Origin: Natronosalvus rutilus | Lineage (GTDB): Archaea > Halobacteriota > Halobacteria > Halobacteriales > Natrialbaceae | DNA: 64,000 bases | NCBI RefSeq assembly: GCF_024204665.1 | Contig: NZ_CP100355.1 | Span: 1-64,000, forward strand | Direction of reading: 5' to 3' | Part shown: positions 43,938-52,725 of the stretch, piece by piece | How positions within the stretch are numbered: the first letter of the stretch is position 1 | Layout of the letters: every line of letters begins with the position of its first letter | The notes under the pieces: model-generated | Seen by the model: only the letters and a program-made list of their open reading frames with translations | Databases searched by the model: none | Told to the model about the DNA's origin: nothing | Made by a program: the position numbers and the translations under genes

Positions 43938-45278
43938 ATGACGATGAAGCGAGCCAACCAGTTCAGCGTTCGCCCAAACTCTACGCGAGAGCGTGAGGCG
44001 TTCGTTCGCTGGTTGGACGCTTCAGCCAGTCTCTGGAACGAGACTAACTACGCTCGCCGCCAGGCCTTCCTCTCAGACGGTGAGAGCATCTGGGACGCCG
44101 ATACCGGCACACTCGAAGGTAAATACAAAGGCGTCCTCAGCAGTTCGGTCGCTCAACAAATCATTCGGAGGAACTCCGAATCGTGGCGATCCTTCTTCTC
44201 ACTCAATGAGAAGTACCACGCGGGTAAACTCAGCGAGAAACCGTCGCCACCGGGGTACTGGGGAAACGAGGAAGACGGGCGTGTACTTCGCACCTACGTC
44301 CGCAACGACCAGTACACCCTCGAGTTCGGAGAACGATCACGCCTCGAAGTGCCGATTGGCTCCGACCTCAAGGACAAACTGGGATTGAACCGAAATCAAC
44401 GCCTTCGCCTCGAGATTTCAGGCAATTCGAAGTGGAGCGGCGAGCCGGGTCGGTTAGAGATCGTGTACGACGAACTCGCAGACACGTTCAGGGCTTTCCA
44501 ACCAGTCACCATCGACACTTCTCGACTGGATTCACCACTGGCTTCGGAAGAAGCCGCTCTGGACGTTGGCGCGAACACCCTCGTCGCCTGCACAACCACA
44601 ACTGGCTCACAATACCTGTTCAGCGGCCGCGATGAGTTCGAGCGATTCCGCGAGACCACTGAGCGAATCGCAGACCTGCAAGCACTCCTCGAAGACCAGC
44701 GCACGTCGAGCAAGCGCATCGACCGCCTGTATTGCAAGCGTACGAACCGACGCAACCACGCGCAAGATGCACTCGTCCGAGACCTCGTGGAGCGTCTATA
44801 CTCCGAAGGTGTATCCACGCTGTACGTTGGCGACCTCACGGGCATCCTTTCCAGGCACTGGTCGGCATGGGTGAACGAGAAGATACACACCTTCTGGGCG
44901 TACCGGCGGTTCATCAACCGTCTCGAATGCGTCTGTGAAGAGTATGGAATCGCGGTCGACGAGAGGTCCGAGGCGTGGACGAGTCAAGAGTGCCCCCAGT
45001 GTGGCGAGCGTGACGAGACCGTTCGTCACGAGGATACGCTGACGTGTCCGTGTGGGTTCGAGGGGCACGCTGATCTCGTTGCATCGGAGTCGTTCCTGAG
45101 ACGGCAGAACAACACAGCCGGGTCGATGGCACGGCCCGTGTACCTCAAGTGGAACAAACACAGTTGGCGGGAACACCATAGCCCGCCCTCCCTCGCGGAG
45201 ACAACGGCCAACGAGGCGTACACAAACCAGAGTACCGCGTCGAGCGGGAATCTCGCTCTCGGGGACTCAGACGACTGA
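43938..45278 (+). CDS. tnpB: TnpB-like protein with altered RuvC motif II
   Basis: A 446-residue TnpB of the IS1341-type group. RuvC D209 is in [10 protein letters not shown], and the last Asp D379 is in [10 protein letters not shown]. The place of the catalytic Glu reads LYVGDLTGI, with Gly298-Asp299 instead of Glu-Asp. The zinc region is CPQCGERDE ... CPCGFEG. I recall the same VGDL wording in many haloarchaeal TnpBs, so it is a clade trait and not a fresh mutation. The enzyme may use another acidic residue, or cut poorly. No tnpA is adjacent. It runs toward the cupin gene. Confidence 0.88.
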   Translation: MTMKRANQFSVRPNSTREREAFVRWLDASASLWNETNYARRQAFLSDGESIWDADTGTLEGKYKGVLSSSVAQQIIRRNSESWRSFFSLNEKYHAGKLSEKPSPPGYWGNEEDGRVLRTYVRNDQYTLEFGERSRLEVPIGSDLKDKLGLNRNQRLRLEISGNSKWSGEPGRLEIVYDELADTFRAFQPVTIDTSRLDSPLASEEAALDVGANTLVACTTTTGSQYLFSGRDEFERFRETTERIADLQALLEDQRTSSKRIDRLYCKRTNRRNHAQDALVRDLVERLYSEGVSTLYVGDLTGILSRHWSAWVNEKIHTFWAYRRFINRLECVCEEYGIAVDERSEAWTSQECPQCGERDETVRHEDTLTCPCGFEGHADLVASESFLRRQNNTAGSMARPVYLKWNKHSWREHHSPPSLAETTANEAYTNQSTASSGNLALGDSDD

Positions 45279-45297
45279 GACTCCCACGAGAGGAATT

Positions 45298-45326
45298 CCA
45301 CGACCTTCAGTCGTGGGTGGATGTCA
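45298..45326 (+). ncRNA. Right end of second tnpB element (hairpin plus GGATGTCA)
   Basis: CCACGAC-CTTCA-GTCGTGG is a perfect 7-base stem at 45298-45316, followed by GTGGATGTCA ending at 45326. The same end occurs at 45644-45672 and 51337-51365. By analogy with omega RNA, the guide would start at 45327, inside the cupin gene on its antisense strand. Confidence 0.65.
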
Positions 45327-45680
45327 AGGCGCGCCCGTGACGACCATCAGCGAGTCGTCCGCCGTAAACCGTAGTTCGCGCGTCGTCTCCGGGTCGACCC
45401 GCACGGCGTCACCGGGCGCGAGGTCGACCTGGTCGCCGTCAAGCTGGATGGTCGCCTCGCCCTCGAGCAACAGGTACACTCCCTCCTGGCCATCGTCTTC
45501 GTGGTCGTGTTCTAGTCCGTCCCAGCCCTCGTCGGCTTCGATGACGGTTAGCCCGTGGGTCTCGCAGTCGAGGGCGTCCCGAAGGAAGGACATACCCGGC
45601 GCGCGCGGTTCGACATCCTCGTACGAGGTTGCGTCGTACCCCGTGACATCCTCCTCGCCGTTGACGGCGAGGCTTCCCAC
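45324..45680 (-). CDS. Cupin-domain protein trapped between two TnpB right ends
   Basis: A 118-residue reading frame from GTG 45680. The cupin core lies in GLTVIEADEG, EHDHEDDGQEGVYLLLEGEA and LAPGDAVRVDP, with the metal ligands His/His/Glu in HDHEDDGQE. The first 12 residues (MGSLAVNGEEDV) are encoded by the right-end hairpin of the tnpB element behind it, and the stop codon TGA comes from the right end of the other element. Only about 45327-45643 is native cupin DNA. Whether it is expressed and stable is unknown; transcripts of the upstream tnpB could run into it. Confidence 0.8.
   Translation of the reverse strand: MGSLAVNGEEDVTGYDATSYEDVEPRAPGMSFLRDALDCETHGLTVIEADEGWDGLEHDHEDDGQEGVYLLLEGEATIQLDGDQVDLAPGDAVRVDPETTRELRFTADDSLMVVTGAP
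45644..45672 (-). ncRNA. Right end of third tnpB element (hairpin plus GGATGTCA)
   Basis: On the minus strand CCTCGCC-GTCAAC-GGCGAGG is a perfect 7-base stem (45653-45672), followed by AGGATGTCA ending at 45644. The guide of its omega RNA would start at 45643 with the sense strand of the cupin 5' part. Confidence 0.65.
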
Positions 45681-45696
45681 GCATGGGGAATACCAA

Positions 45697-47007
45697 TTAG
45701 TCGTCGTCTCCAGAACCTTCGGTTCTGGCGGGCTGCACGAGACTCTTAGTCTCGTGAACGCTGGCAGAGGGTTTCGACTCTTCGCAGGCCGTGAGCGTCA
45801 TCTGTGCTGGTACGCTCTGCTCACGGTGAGTCGTGGCGGTGTCACAACCGCGCCCATCCCGAGGCGAGTCATCGCGCTCCGCCTTGTCAAGCGGGACGCT
45901 CTCTCCCCACGGGTCAATCCGTCGTGCAATATTCGCGGAAGCGTTTATGTCGGCCTGAAACGTCGAAACGTGACAGTCGTTGTTCGGACACCGGAACTCA
46001 GCCTGGGAGTTCCGCCGCCCGATACGGTGGCACGAGTGGCACGTCTGCGACGTGTACGCCGGGTTCACGTACTCGACCGGGATGCCTGCTTCCGTCGCCT
46101 TGTCCTCGATGCGACCTTGGAGTCGGGCGAACGCCCACGAGTGAAGCCGACGGTTCATGTACTTCCCGTAGTCGAGACGCTCACGGATGTACGTCAAGTC
46201 CTCCATCACCAACACCGGGTTCTCGAACTGTTTGGCGTACTCAACGGCCTGCCGAGACGCCTTCTCCACGAAGTCGGTGAGTGCGTTCTGGTAGTGCGAG
46301 AAGTGGTCTTCAATCCGCCACTCGGATACGTCACGCTCTTGGAGTCGTTTCAGGGTCGTGTGCATCTCTTTACGGAGATGCTTCGCTCTGCTTCCGCTAC
46401 ACACGAACGGGTCAGTCGGAGAACCGTCCTTGAGGGCACAGCCCGTGATGAGGGCAGTCTCTCCGATGTCTAAGCCGATGTGCGTGGTGTCACCGTCCGT
46501 TGCTGGTTCTTCGACCAGGTACTCGACGGTGACATGCAGTACCCAGTTCTTCCGGTGCTTCTGAAGCCGTATCTCGCCCGCCTTCGCGTCCTCTGATACG
46601 AGGGCGTGCCAGAGGTCTTCCTGTTCAGGGTTGATGCGGAGCGGAATCCAAAAGTTCGTTCCCCGACCGGGACGGGGAATCCACCACGTGAACTCGTAGT
46701 GACGTTCTTCGGAGTGGTCGAACGTCGCAGCTTGATTCGTGAGGCGTATCGGGTGTTCGTCGTCCAATTCTTTCGCGTTGTACGTCTTGTGGAGTTTCGG
46801 GACGTAGTTGCAGAGGGCGGCTTTGGCCTGATACGGCAGGTCGTAGGGCGTCACGATGTCACTCACTGCCGACATAGTACTCGCCCCAGCGTCGAACGCT
46901 TCTTGCAGACCGTCACGGTAGGTTTCGAGCAGGTCGTTGAGTTTCGACTGCTCGTGCGCGGTCGGTGGGGCAAACGTCGCTTGAAGCGTCTTAGTTATCG
47001 TCGTCAC
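45697..47007 (-). CDS. tnpB: TnpB of IS1341-type element with intact RuvC site
   Basis: A 436-residue TnpB with D180 in IGLDIGETAL, E269 in LVMEDLTYI, D353 in QADINASANI, and the zinc ligands C323, C326, C340, C345. The set looks catalytically complete. The N-terminal part (KTLQATFAPPTAHEQSKLND) is typical for the subgroup. It overlaps by 17 bases a small ORF upstream that probably belongs to the same unit. No TnpA is present. It ends 17 bases before the GTG that opens the cupin frame on the same strand. Confidence 0.93.
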   Translation of the reverse strand: MTTITKTLQATFAPPTAHEQSKLNDLLETYRDGLQEAFDAGASTMSAVSDIVTPYDLPYQAKAALCNYVPKLHKTYNAKELDDEHPIRLTNQAATFDHSEERHYEFTWWIPRPGRGTNFWIPLRINPEQEDLWHALVSEDAKAGEIRLQKHRKNWVLHVTVEYLVEEPATDGDTTHIGLDIGETALITGCALKDGSPTDPFVCSGSRAKHLRKEMHTTLKRLQERDVSEWRIEDHFSHYQNALTDFVEKASRQAVEYAKQFENPVLVMEDLTYIRERLDYGKYMNRRLHSWAFARLQGRIEDKATEAGIPVEYVNPAYTSQTCHSCHRIGRRNSQAEFRCPNNDCHVSTFQADINASANIARRIDPWGESVPLDKAERDDSPRDGRGCDTATTHREQSVPAQMTLTACEESKPSASVHETKSLVQPARTEGSGDDD

Positions 47008-47134
47008 TGGCGTCTAATCCTTTCTCGATTAGTTCGGCGTAGGCGCGAGGATGTCGGATGCCATTGTCGCGGGCGTACTCTTTCACCCGCTCGTGGAGGT
47101 CGCTCCCTCGCTCCATATCGATTTCAGTTCGCAC
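46991..47134 (-). CDS. Small ribbon-helix-helix-like protein co-encoded with tnpB
   Basis: A 47-residue ORF from GTG 47134 (ATG at 47116 is the alternative) that overlaps the tnpB start by 17 bases. It begins VRTEIDMERG, a possible DNA-binding beta strand, followed by two predicted helices (SDLHERVKEYARDNG and RHPRAYAELIEKGL) and an acidic end. This is the layout of ribbon-helix-helix repressors. I infer a regulator of the element. The coupling by overlap suggests that both are translated from one message. Confidence 0.6.
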   Translation of the reverse strand: MRTEIDMERGSDLHERVKEYARDNGIRHPRAYAELIEKGLDASDDDN

Positions 47135-47458
47135 AACTCTTTGAACGTTTTCTTGGTGCTAATAACTTCTGTTTGGCATTCAGACTGCTGTAGACGGTGG
47201 GTTGCGTAGTCAAGTGACGCGATTCACGCCCGCCGTGAACGGCGGGATTCTCTCGCTGTTCAAAGATAGGAGATTTCTCGCACTCGTCGCCTATGAAACC
47301 ACGCGAAGCGGAAATTGACTGTGAACGTGCTTCGATCCGTTGTGGCCGAGAGACACAAACCTACTACGGCCCGAAACGCGGACATCGGTCGGAGGCCCCG
47401 ATGAACGCGATTCACGTGAGGACGAATCGCCACGGTTTTGTGATGTGGACCCAATATC
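47135..47458. mobile_element. Left end of third tnpB element and flank
   Basis: CCCGCC-GTGAAC-GGCGGG at 47229-47246 is a perfect 6-base stem hairpin with the same loop as the hairpin at 51812-51831, and marks the left end of the minus-strand element. From about 47260 to 47458 no gene is seen; the rhodanese promoter (CCAATATCATG) lies at the end. Confidence 0.55.
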
Positions 47459-47833
47459 ATGTTAATGAGTACGATCCGTCCGGACGAACTGGACGACCGA
47501 CTCGAGTCGGGGGAGGGGCCGTTTTTACTCGACATCCGTCCGAGGCCGGACTTCGAGTCACAGGCGATCGAGCACAGCCACAACGTGCCGGTCTACGACG
47601 AGTTACGCCGAGGTGACGAGTCCGCACTCCAGGATCGGCTCGAGGAGATCCCGTCCGACGGGGAAGTGGTCGTCGTGTGCAAGATGGGCGTCGTCGCCAA
47701 GCGCGCGACCGACGTACTCACCGAGGAAGGATACGACGCGGCGACGCTCGCAGGCGGTATGAGTGGGTGGAACGGCTACCAGAAGGGGTCGCTAGGGTAC
47801 AAACTTCGGTCGTTGCTCTGGAAACTCCGGTAG
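47459..47833 (+). CDS. Single-domain rhodanese sulfurtransferase
   Basis: A 124-residue rhodanese domain. The active-site loop VVVCKMGVVAKRATDVL has the persulfide Cys. LLDIRPRPDFESQAIEHSHN is the CH2A motif, and GGMSGWNGY is the C-terminal CH2B motif. It transfers sulfane sulfur to cyanide or to cellular acceptors. ATG 47465 (two codons later) may be the real start. Confidence 0.9.
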   Translation: MLMSTIRPDELDDRLESGEGPFLLDIRPRPDFESQAIEHSHNVPVYDELRRGDESALQDRLEEIPSDGEVVVVCKMGVVAKRATDVLTEEGYDAATLAGGMSGWNGYQKGSLGYKLRSLLWKLR

Positions 47834-47961
47834 GAACTGACGATTCTCGAGGGCTGTACGGTTTGACGTGAAGGCTGTAACAGTCGGGCGTGAAGGCTGT
47901 ACAGTAAGACTCGAGGGCTACACGGTCGGATGCCGCGCCTCGCTAGTCGCGCCGACGATCG

Positions 47962-49284
47962 TTATTCTGGGGACGGAGCGACGAACTGCCCGTCGTCGAA
48001 CTCGAGCGCTGTCGGTTCCGAGACGACGCGAAGGTCCTCGCGTTCCCGCGCGGCTTCCACGAGCGGACTCGAGGCGTAACACCGCTTCAGACGCATCGTG
48101 TCCGTCACTCTGAGGACGCGAGCGTCTTCACCTGAAACGGGGCCGATGGTACCGAGGGCGGCGAGGAGTCCCGCGCGGTCGGTCTCGACCACTGGCGGGA
48201 GGCGGACCCCGCGCACCGTGCTCGCGGTGATGGCGTTGATGAGGGATTTCGACCAGTCGAGTTCGGCGAGCACGTCGCGATGGGCGACATCCGCCTGGCC
48301 CATCCCCATCGCGTTCCCCTTCGTCTTCGCGGTGAGGCCGCGAGCGAAGACGCGCTTGATCTCGGGCGAGTCCGGTTCAGGTTCGTTGATCGTGAAGTGG
48401 CGCCGACCCGTGACGTTTGGGTCCATCCCCTGCCCGCTGACGTCCTTGCCGATCCGATCGACGACGAGAACGTCCAGGTCGTCGAACGGCAGCGTCGGCA
48501 TGCGCTCGCGAGCGAGGTCGAGGAGGTCGGCCTCTCGAGTCAGAAACCCCTCCGGTGGGACGCCCTCGACGAGGCTGGTGTCGTCGTGCTGGTCCTCGAC
48601 GATTGCAACGCCGCCAGCGACCGGCAACGTCCGGAGCAACTGGTCGGCGATCTCGGGAATCATGTTGCTGAGGCTCCACTCGACCGCCCAGTCGTGGGCG
48701 AGTTTCGCGCCGCGCTGTTTCCCCATCCCGATGACGAGCATCTTCGAGAGGCCGCTCTCGACGTCGCCGCTGAAGCCGGTGTGGGGCTTGATCCGGTTTA
48801 TCGGCACGATGGCGTCCGCCTCGACCGCGTACGCGTCGGCGTACACTGGCACTCCGCGATCCGGCGTCTCGCCGACCTGCACGACGTCCATGGTCGCCCG
48901 GATCGCACAGCCGATCGACGCTTCGGTGACACCGAGAGTCTCGAGTTTATCGCGCTGGCCGGAAGCGGTCGCCCCGCCGTGGCTCCCCATCGCGGGAACG
49001 ACGAAGGGCTCGTACCCACGGTCACTGAGTGCGCCGACGACGCCGCGAACGATCTCGGGGAGGTTGTCGATGCCGCGGCTGCCGACGCCGACGGCTACCT
49101 CGCCGCCCGCGGGGACGTCCGCGAACTCGAGGGCGGCCACCGCCTCGGCTGCCTCGGCCGCGACGTCTCCGGGCGGGATGGGGTCGGTCTCCCACCGCTG
49201 TTCGATGACGCCCATCCGCGGAAGCACGACGTCTCCGCAGGCGTCCCGGACGGTCGACTCGCCGATCGCGAGTTCGTCGATCAT
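47962..49284 (-). CDS. LarA-like (DUF2088/DUF362) protein
   Basis: A 440-residue protein from ATG 49284. VPAMGSHGGATASGQ, AIVPINRIKPHTGFSG and GMGKQRGAKLAHD are signatures of the lactate racemase (LarA) superfamily; true LarA carries a nickel-pincer cofactor made by LarB/C/E. The genes for that cofactor are not nearby, so the protein may use another chemistry, for example dehydration or racemisation of sugar acids. The open frame continues upstream to a TTG at 49311. Confidence 0.8.
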   Translation of the reverse strand: MIDELAIGESTVRDACGDVVLPRMGVIEQRWETDPIPPGDVAAEAAEAVAALEFADVPAGGEVAVGVGSRGIDNLPEIVRGVVGALSDRGYEPFVVPAMGSHGGATASGQRDKLETLGVTEASIGCAIRATMDVVQVGETPDRGVPVYADAYAVEADAIVPINRIKPHTGFSGDVESGLSKMLVIGMGKQRGAKLAHDWAVEWSLSNMIPEIADQLLRTLPVAGGVAIVEDQHDDTSLVEGVPPEGFLTREADLLDLARERMPTLPFDDLDVLVVDRIGKDVSGQGMDPNVTGRRHFTINEPEPDSPEIKRVFARGLTAKTKGNAMGMGQADVAHRDVLAELDWSKSLINAITASTVRGVRLPPVVETDRAGLLAALGTIGPVSGEDARVLRVTDTMRLKRCYASSPLVEAAREREDLRVVSEPTALEFDDGQFVAPSPE

Positions 49285-49378
49285 GGGCGCGTAGACGGTG
49301 GTGACCGTCAAAAGCGTGTGGGCGAGGTGATCGCCGCTTCCTCAGGGCTTTTTTCTCCTGACCGCGAACGACCGGTGC

Positions 49379-50392
49379 ATGACTGACTCGTTCGACGACG
49401 TCGACCTCGAGTTCGTTTCGCTCGGTCGAACCGGCATCCAGACCAGCGAACTCCAGTTCGGGACCTGGCGCTTCGGCCGTACGACGGAGGAGGGGAACCT
49501 CGAGATTACCGAAGAACGCGCCCACGAATTGCTCGACGCCTACGCCGAGGCCGGCGGTCGGTACATCGACACGGCCGACGTCTACGGCGGCGGCGACAGC
49601 GAGCGCTGGATCGGCGACTGGCTCGCCGACCGCGACCGCGAGCGCTACACTATCGCCTCGAAGATTTACTGGCAAATCCGCGACGGCGACCCGAACAGCA
49701 AGGGGACGAACCGGAAGACCGTCCGGAATCGCATCGACGCTCTCCTGGATCGCCTCGACACCGACTACGTCGACGTCCTCTACATCCACCGCTGGGACGA
49801 CGCGACCTCGACCCGCGAGCTGATGAAGACGCTGAACGGCCTCGTCGAGGACGGGAAGGTCCACTACCTCGGCGCGTCGACCATGCGGCCGAACGCCTGG
49901 AAAGTCGCTCGTGCGAACGCTATCGCCGACGCACAGGGCTGGGAGCCCTTCACCGTCCTCCAGCCGCGATACAACCTCGTCGACCGGGAGATTGAGGGCG
50001 ACTACCTAGAGTTCGCTCGCCAGCGCGATCTCGCGGTCTGTCCGTGGAGCCCGCTCGGACAGGGCTTTTTGACCGGGAAGTACTCCCGAGAGGAGGACGT
50101 CCCGGAGGACTCGAAGTCCGCCGAGTCGAGCCGGTTCAGGGAGAATTACCTCACCGAGAAGAACTTCGACCTGCACGACGAACTCGACGCGGTCGCCGAG
50201 GAGGTCGACGCGTCGCCGGCCCAGGTCGCGCTGGCGTGGCTTTCCCACCGAGAGGGGGTCAGCGCACCCATCGTCGGCGCCCGGACGGTCGAGCAACTCG
50301 AGGAGAATCTCGCGGCCGCGACGGTCGACCTCTCCGAGGAGCAGATGGATCGGTTGACGACTGCGAAGGCAGGCCCCTACGAGGGACTGTAG
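49379..50392 (+). CDS. Aldo/keto reductase
   Basis: A 337-residue NAD(P)H oxidoreductase with a TIM barrel. The catalytic tetrad is present: Asp and Tyr in YIDTADVYGGGDSE, Lys in IASKIYWQ, His in VLYIHRWDD. The C-terminal cofactor-binding part is APIVGARTVEQLEENL. The best description is an AKR of the voltage-gated-channel-beta/YhdN-like type; substrate unknown. It is divergent from the LarA-like gene with 94 bases between the chosen starts. Confidence 0.9.
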   Translation: MTDSFDDVDLEFVSLGRTGIQTSELQFGTWRFGRTTEEGNLEITEERAHELLDAYAEAGGRYIDTADVYGGGDSERWIGDWLADRDRERYTIASKIYWQIRDGDPNSKGTNRKTVRNRIDALLDRLDTDYVDVLYIHRWDDATSTRELMKTLNGLVEDGKVHYLGASTMRPNAWKVARANAIADAQGWEPFTVLQPRYNLVDREIEGDYLEFARQRDLAVCPWSPLGQGFLTGKYSREEDVPEDSKSAESSRFRENYLTEKNFDLHDELDAVAEEVDASPAQVALAWLSHREGVSAPIVGARTVEQLEENLAAATVDLSEEQMDRLTTAKAGPYEGL

Positions 50393-50641
50393 CAATCCGG
50401 AGGCGCTCGCCGACTCGAGTTCGAGTACCGATTCTTCGTTCTTCAGTGTGGATCGTTCGACTTTACCGGAGAGGTCGGCGACCGAGGTCCGCGAAGGCAG
50501 CGAACGGTGGTGCCGGGAAGAGCGACCCAAAGACGAACGTGACGTAGACGCAGACACGAACGCGGACACTGACACGAACGTGGATACGAACTCGAGGCGG
50601 TCGACGGATTCATACTGTCGTGTCCCCTCATAAACGACAAA

Positions 50642-51292
50642 ATGATGTTGCCGACCCACGCGTTCGCGGGAATGGTGATTGCCCTCCCGTACGCACTCGC
50701 GTTCCCCGAATTCGGCCCTGTGGCCCTGCTCGCCGGATTTCTCGGCGGGATCGTTCCCGATTTGGACCTGTACGCCGGTCACCGGAAGACACTGCACTAC
50801 CCAGTGTACTACTCGGGAGTCGCCACGCTCGTCGTCCCAATCGCCCTCTTGCAGCCAACCCTCCTCGCGGTCGCCGCCGCGTGGTTCCTGGTCGGCGCCG
50901 CCCTCCACAGCGTCGGCGACGTCTTCGGCGGCGGGCTGGAGCTTCGCCCCTGGGAGGCGACATCGAACCGGGCCGTCTACGACCACCACAACCGTCGGTG
51001 GATCACCCCACGGCGCTGGGTGCGCTACGACGGGGCGCCGGAGGACCTGGCACTGTCAGTCGCCCTCGCCGTGCCGCTCGTGGTCGCCCTCGAGGGCGCA
51101 CTCGAGTGGCTCGTGATCGCGTTCCTGGCTATCGCGGTCGCGTACGCGGTCGTTCGACGGATCCTGCCCGCAGTCGCCAGTCGACTGGTCGGCGACCTCG
51201 TGGTCCCGAACGCCTCGAGTCGCGTCCTGGCGTACGTACCAGCCCGTTATCTGGAAGCCAGCGCCGAACGCGGTTCGACGCAGTCTCGATAG
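50642..51292 (+). CDS. Membrane-bound metal-dependent hydrolase-like protein (DUF457/YdjM)
   Basis: A 216-residue polytopic protein. MMLPTHAFAGMVIALPYALA begins with the His of the YdjM family, then FLGGIVPDLDLYAGHRKTLHY gives D-x-D and HRKTLHY, the second metal motif. Further helices follow, and HSVGDVF is the third motif. The family is linked to LexA-regulated or membrane roles; activity is unproven. Before it, 250 bases without gene hold short CACGAACGTGG-like repeats. Confidence 0.82.
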   Translation: MMLPTHAFAGMVIALPYALAFPEFGPVALLAGFLGGIVPDLDLYAGHRKTLHYPVYYSGVATLVVPIALLQPTLLAVAAAWFLVGAALHSVGDVFGGGLELRPWEATSNRAVYDHHNRRWITPRRWVRYDGAPEDLALSVALAVPLVVALEGALEWLVIAFLAIAVAYAVVRRILPAVASRLVGDLVVPNASSRVLAYVPARYLEASAERGSTQSR

Positions 51293-51902
51293 ACTCGAGC
51301 ACGCAATCGACGGTTTCGCTATAGAAGGTATAGTATTGACATCCTCCTCCGCGTGAACGCGGAGGAATCCTGAGCGTTGGAGATTTCAGGTTTGCAGTTC
51401 CACCGAACCCCGACACGGTAAGAACCCCTGTGGGGTTCACGGACTGTGGCGGGTGGGACTGCGGGGAGTGCCAAGCCCCCGGTACTCCTATCCTCCACTG
51501 CGTTCGACCCTCGTGGTTGTTTTTGCCCGGCGAGGGTTGGGCCAGCGTCGACGGACTCAGAGTTACGTTGCGTCTGCGTACAGCAGTCAACTCCAGTCGT
51601 ACCCTGTGAGGATACGCCGGTCAGTGACTGGTTCCGATTATTGCTTGGTTGCTTGGGGCGGGCAGGCCGCCATCGTCGGACTAAGCGGGAATCGCTCCGT
51701 TCCCAGCCTGATTCCTGTTTCACCAGTATGCGGCCTGCCCACTTGAATGTCCACGTTAAAACCTCGAGTCTGTTGAAGTGTGTGGAGGGATTCCCCAGTA
51801 ACGGCGCGTATCCACGCCGTGAACGGCGTGGTATTACGCCTACTCCGCGTATAACGACCAAAGAATCATATCAACTCGGCGTCAGTCATCAGCAAGGCGT
51901 TC
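51293..51902 (-). mobile_element. TnpB-derived miniature element (PATE-like) between two hairpins
   Basis: On the minus strand the unit has a hairpin CCACGCC-GTTCAC-GGCGTGG at 51812-51831 as left end and a right end at 51337-51365: hairpin CCTCCGCG-TTCA-CGCGGAGG plus AGGATGTCA. Between them a 180-codon frame (51861-51319) keeps TnpB tail wording (EDRSTGGLALPAV, VRWNCKPEIS) but no RuvC or zinc motifs. It looks like an internally deleted IS200/605-type element that could be moved in trans. Such palindrome-associated elements are known in haloarchaea. Confidence 0.6.
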
Positions 51903-52589
51903 GTGATGACTGGATGGATGACAGTTGCACTCGCTTCGTTCCAGGTCGGAATTCTCGTCATCTTACTGGAGGCGCTTCGTCGCCGAGACGCCGCCGCTGC
52001 CACGAACGCGCTCGTGTCGTTCGCCGTCACGCTGCTTCCGGCAGCCGTCGAGTACATCGCAGAATCCGGCTTCGGCACATCGATCGCGTTCGGTACGGAC
52101 TTGCCCCTCTGGATCGCTGTTGCGGGATTCTTACACGCCGTCGGGATGCTGGGTCCGTACGATTCGGTCTGGTGGTGGGATCACCTCACTCACCTGGTGT
52201 CCGCGGCGCTCGTCGCAGCGCTGGTCTACGCCGGGTTCCTGGTACTGACTACCACTCTCGGATTGTGGCAAATCGGGCTCCTGACCATCGGCGTCACGTT
52301 CGTCATCGGGATATTGTGGGAACTGCTCGAGATTCTCGCACGTCGAGTGGGGATCCGGTACGACGTCGAACCCGTCCTCGTCCACTACGGCTGGCGCGAC
52401 ACGGCGTTCGACTTGGTCTTCGACGTGCTCGGGGCGCTCCTGGTCGTGCTTTTCGACCTGCAGCTGTTCGTTCCGGCCGCCGACCGATCGCTCGAGCCCC
52501 GTGGCGTGACGGTGATAGGAGCCAGCGTACTGGTTTTCGCCGTCGCGCTCGTCGTTCTCGCCCTCGATGCCCGAAGCGGGGAGTCGTGA
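51903..52589 (+). CDS. Polytopic membrane protein of unknown function
   Basis: A 228-residue protein with about six membrane helices (for example VALASFQVGILVILLEALRR, HLVSAALVAALVYAGFLVLT, IGLLTIGVTFVIGILWELLE). A conserved-looking polar block VWWWDHLTHLVS sits at a helix start, and GWRDTAFDLVFDVLGALLV repeats the D-x-x-x-D theme. It resembles DUF2238-type membrane proteins, which keep such D/H residues in helices. It starts close behind the miniature element. Confidence 0.72.
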   Translation: MMTGWMTVALASFQVGILVILLEALRRRDAAAATNALVSFAVTLLPAAVEYIAESGFGTSIAFGTDLPLWIAVAGFLHAVGMLGPYDSVWWWDHLTHLVSAALVAALVYAGFLVLTTTLGLWQIGLLTIGVTFVIGILWELLEILARRVGIRYDVEPVLVHYGWRDTAFDLVFDVLGALLVVLFDLQLFVPAADRSLEPRGVTVIGASVLVFAVALVVLALDARSGES

Positions 52590-52725
52590 TCGGGCACCGG
52601 GATGCCCGCCTCCAGTGCCCGAAACTGGCAACTCCCAACGGCCGGGCTCCTGACGTTTTCGCACGATCCGCTGAAACGAGAAAATCGCCACGTGAGGAGC
52701 ACGTGATCGGACGTGCGTCAGCAGA

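Noticed and set aside
43703-47250. Composite transposon with the cupin as cargo
   Set aside because: The two TnpB elements point at each other with right ends inward, lack TnpA, and IS200/605 elements do not form classical composite transposons.
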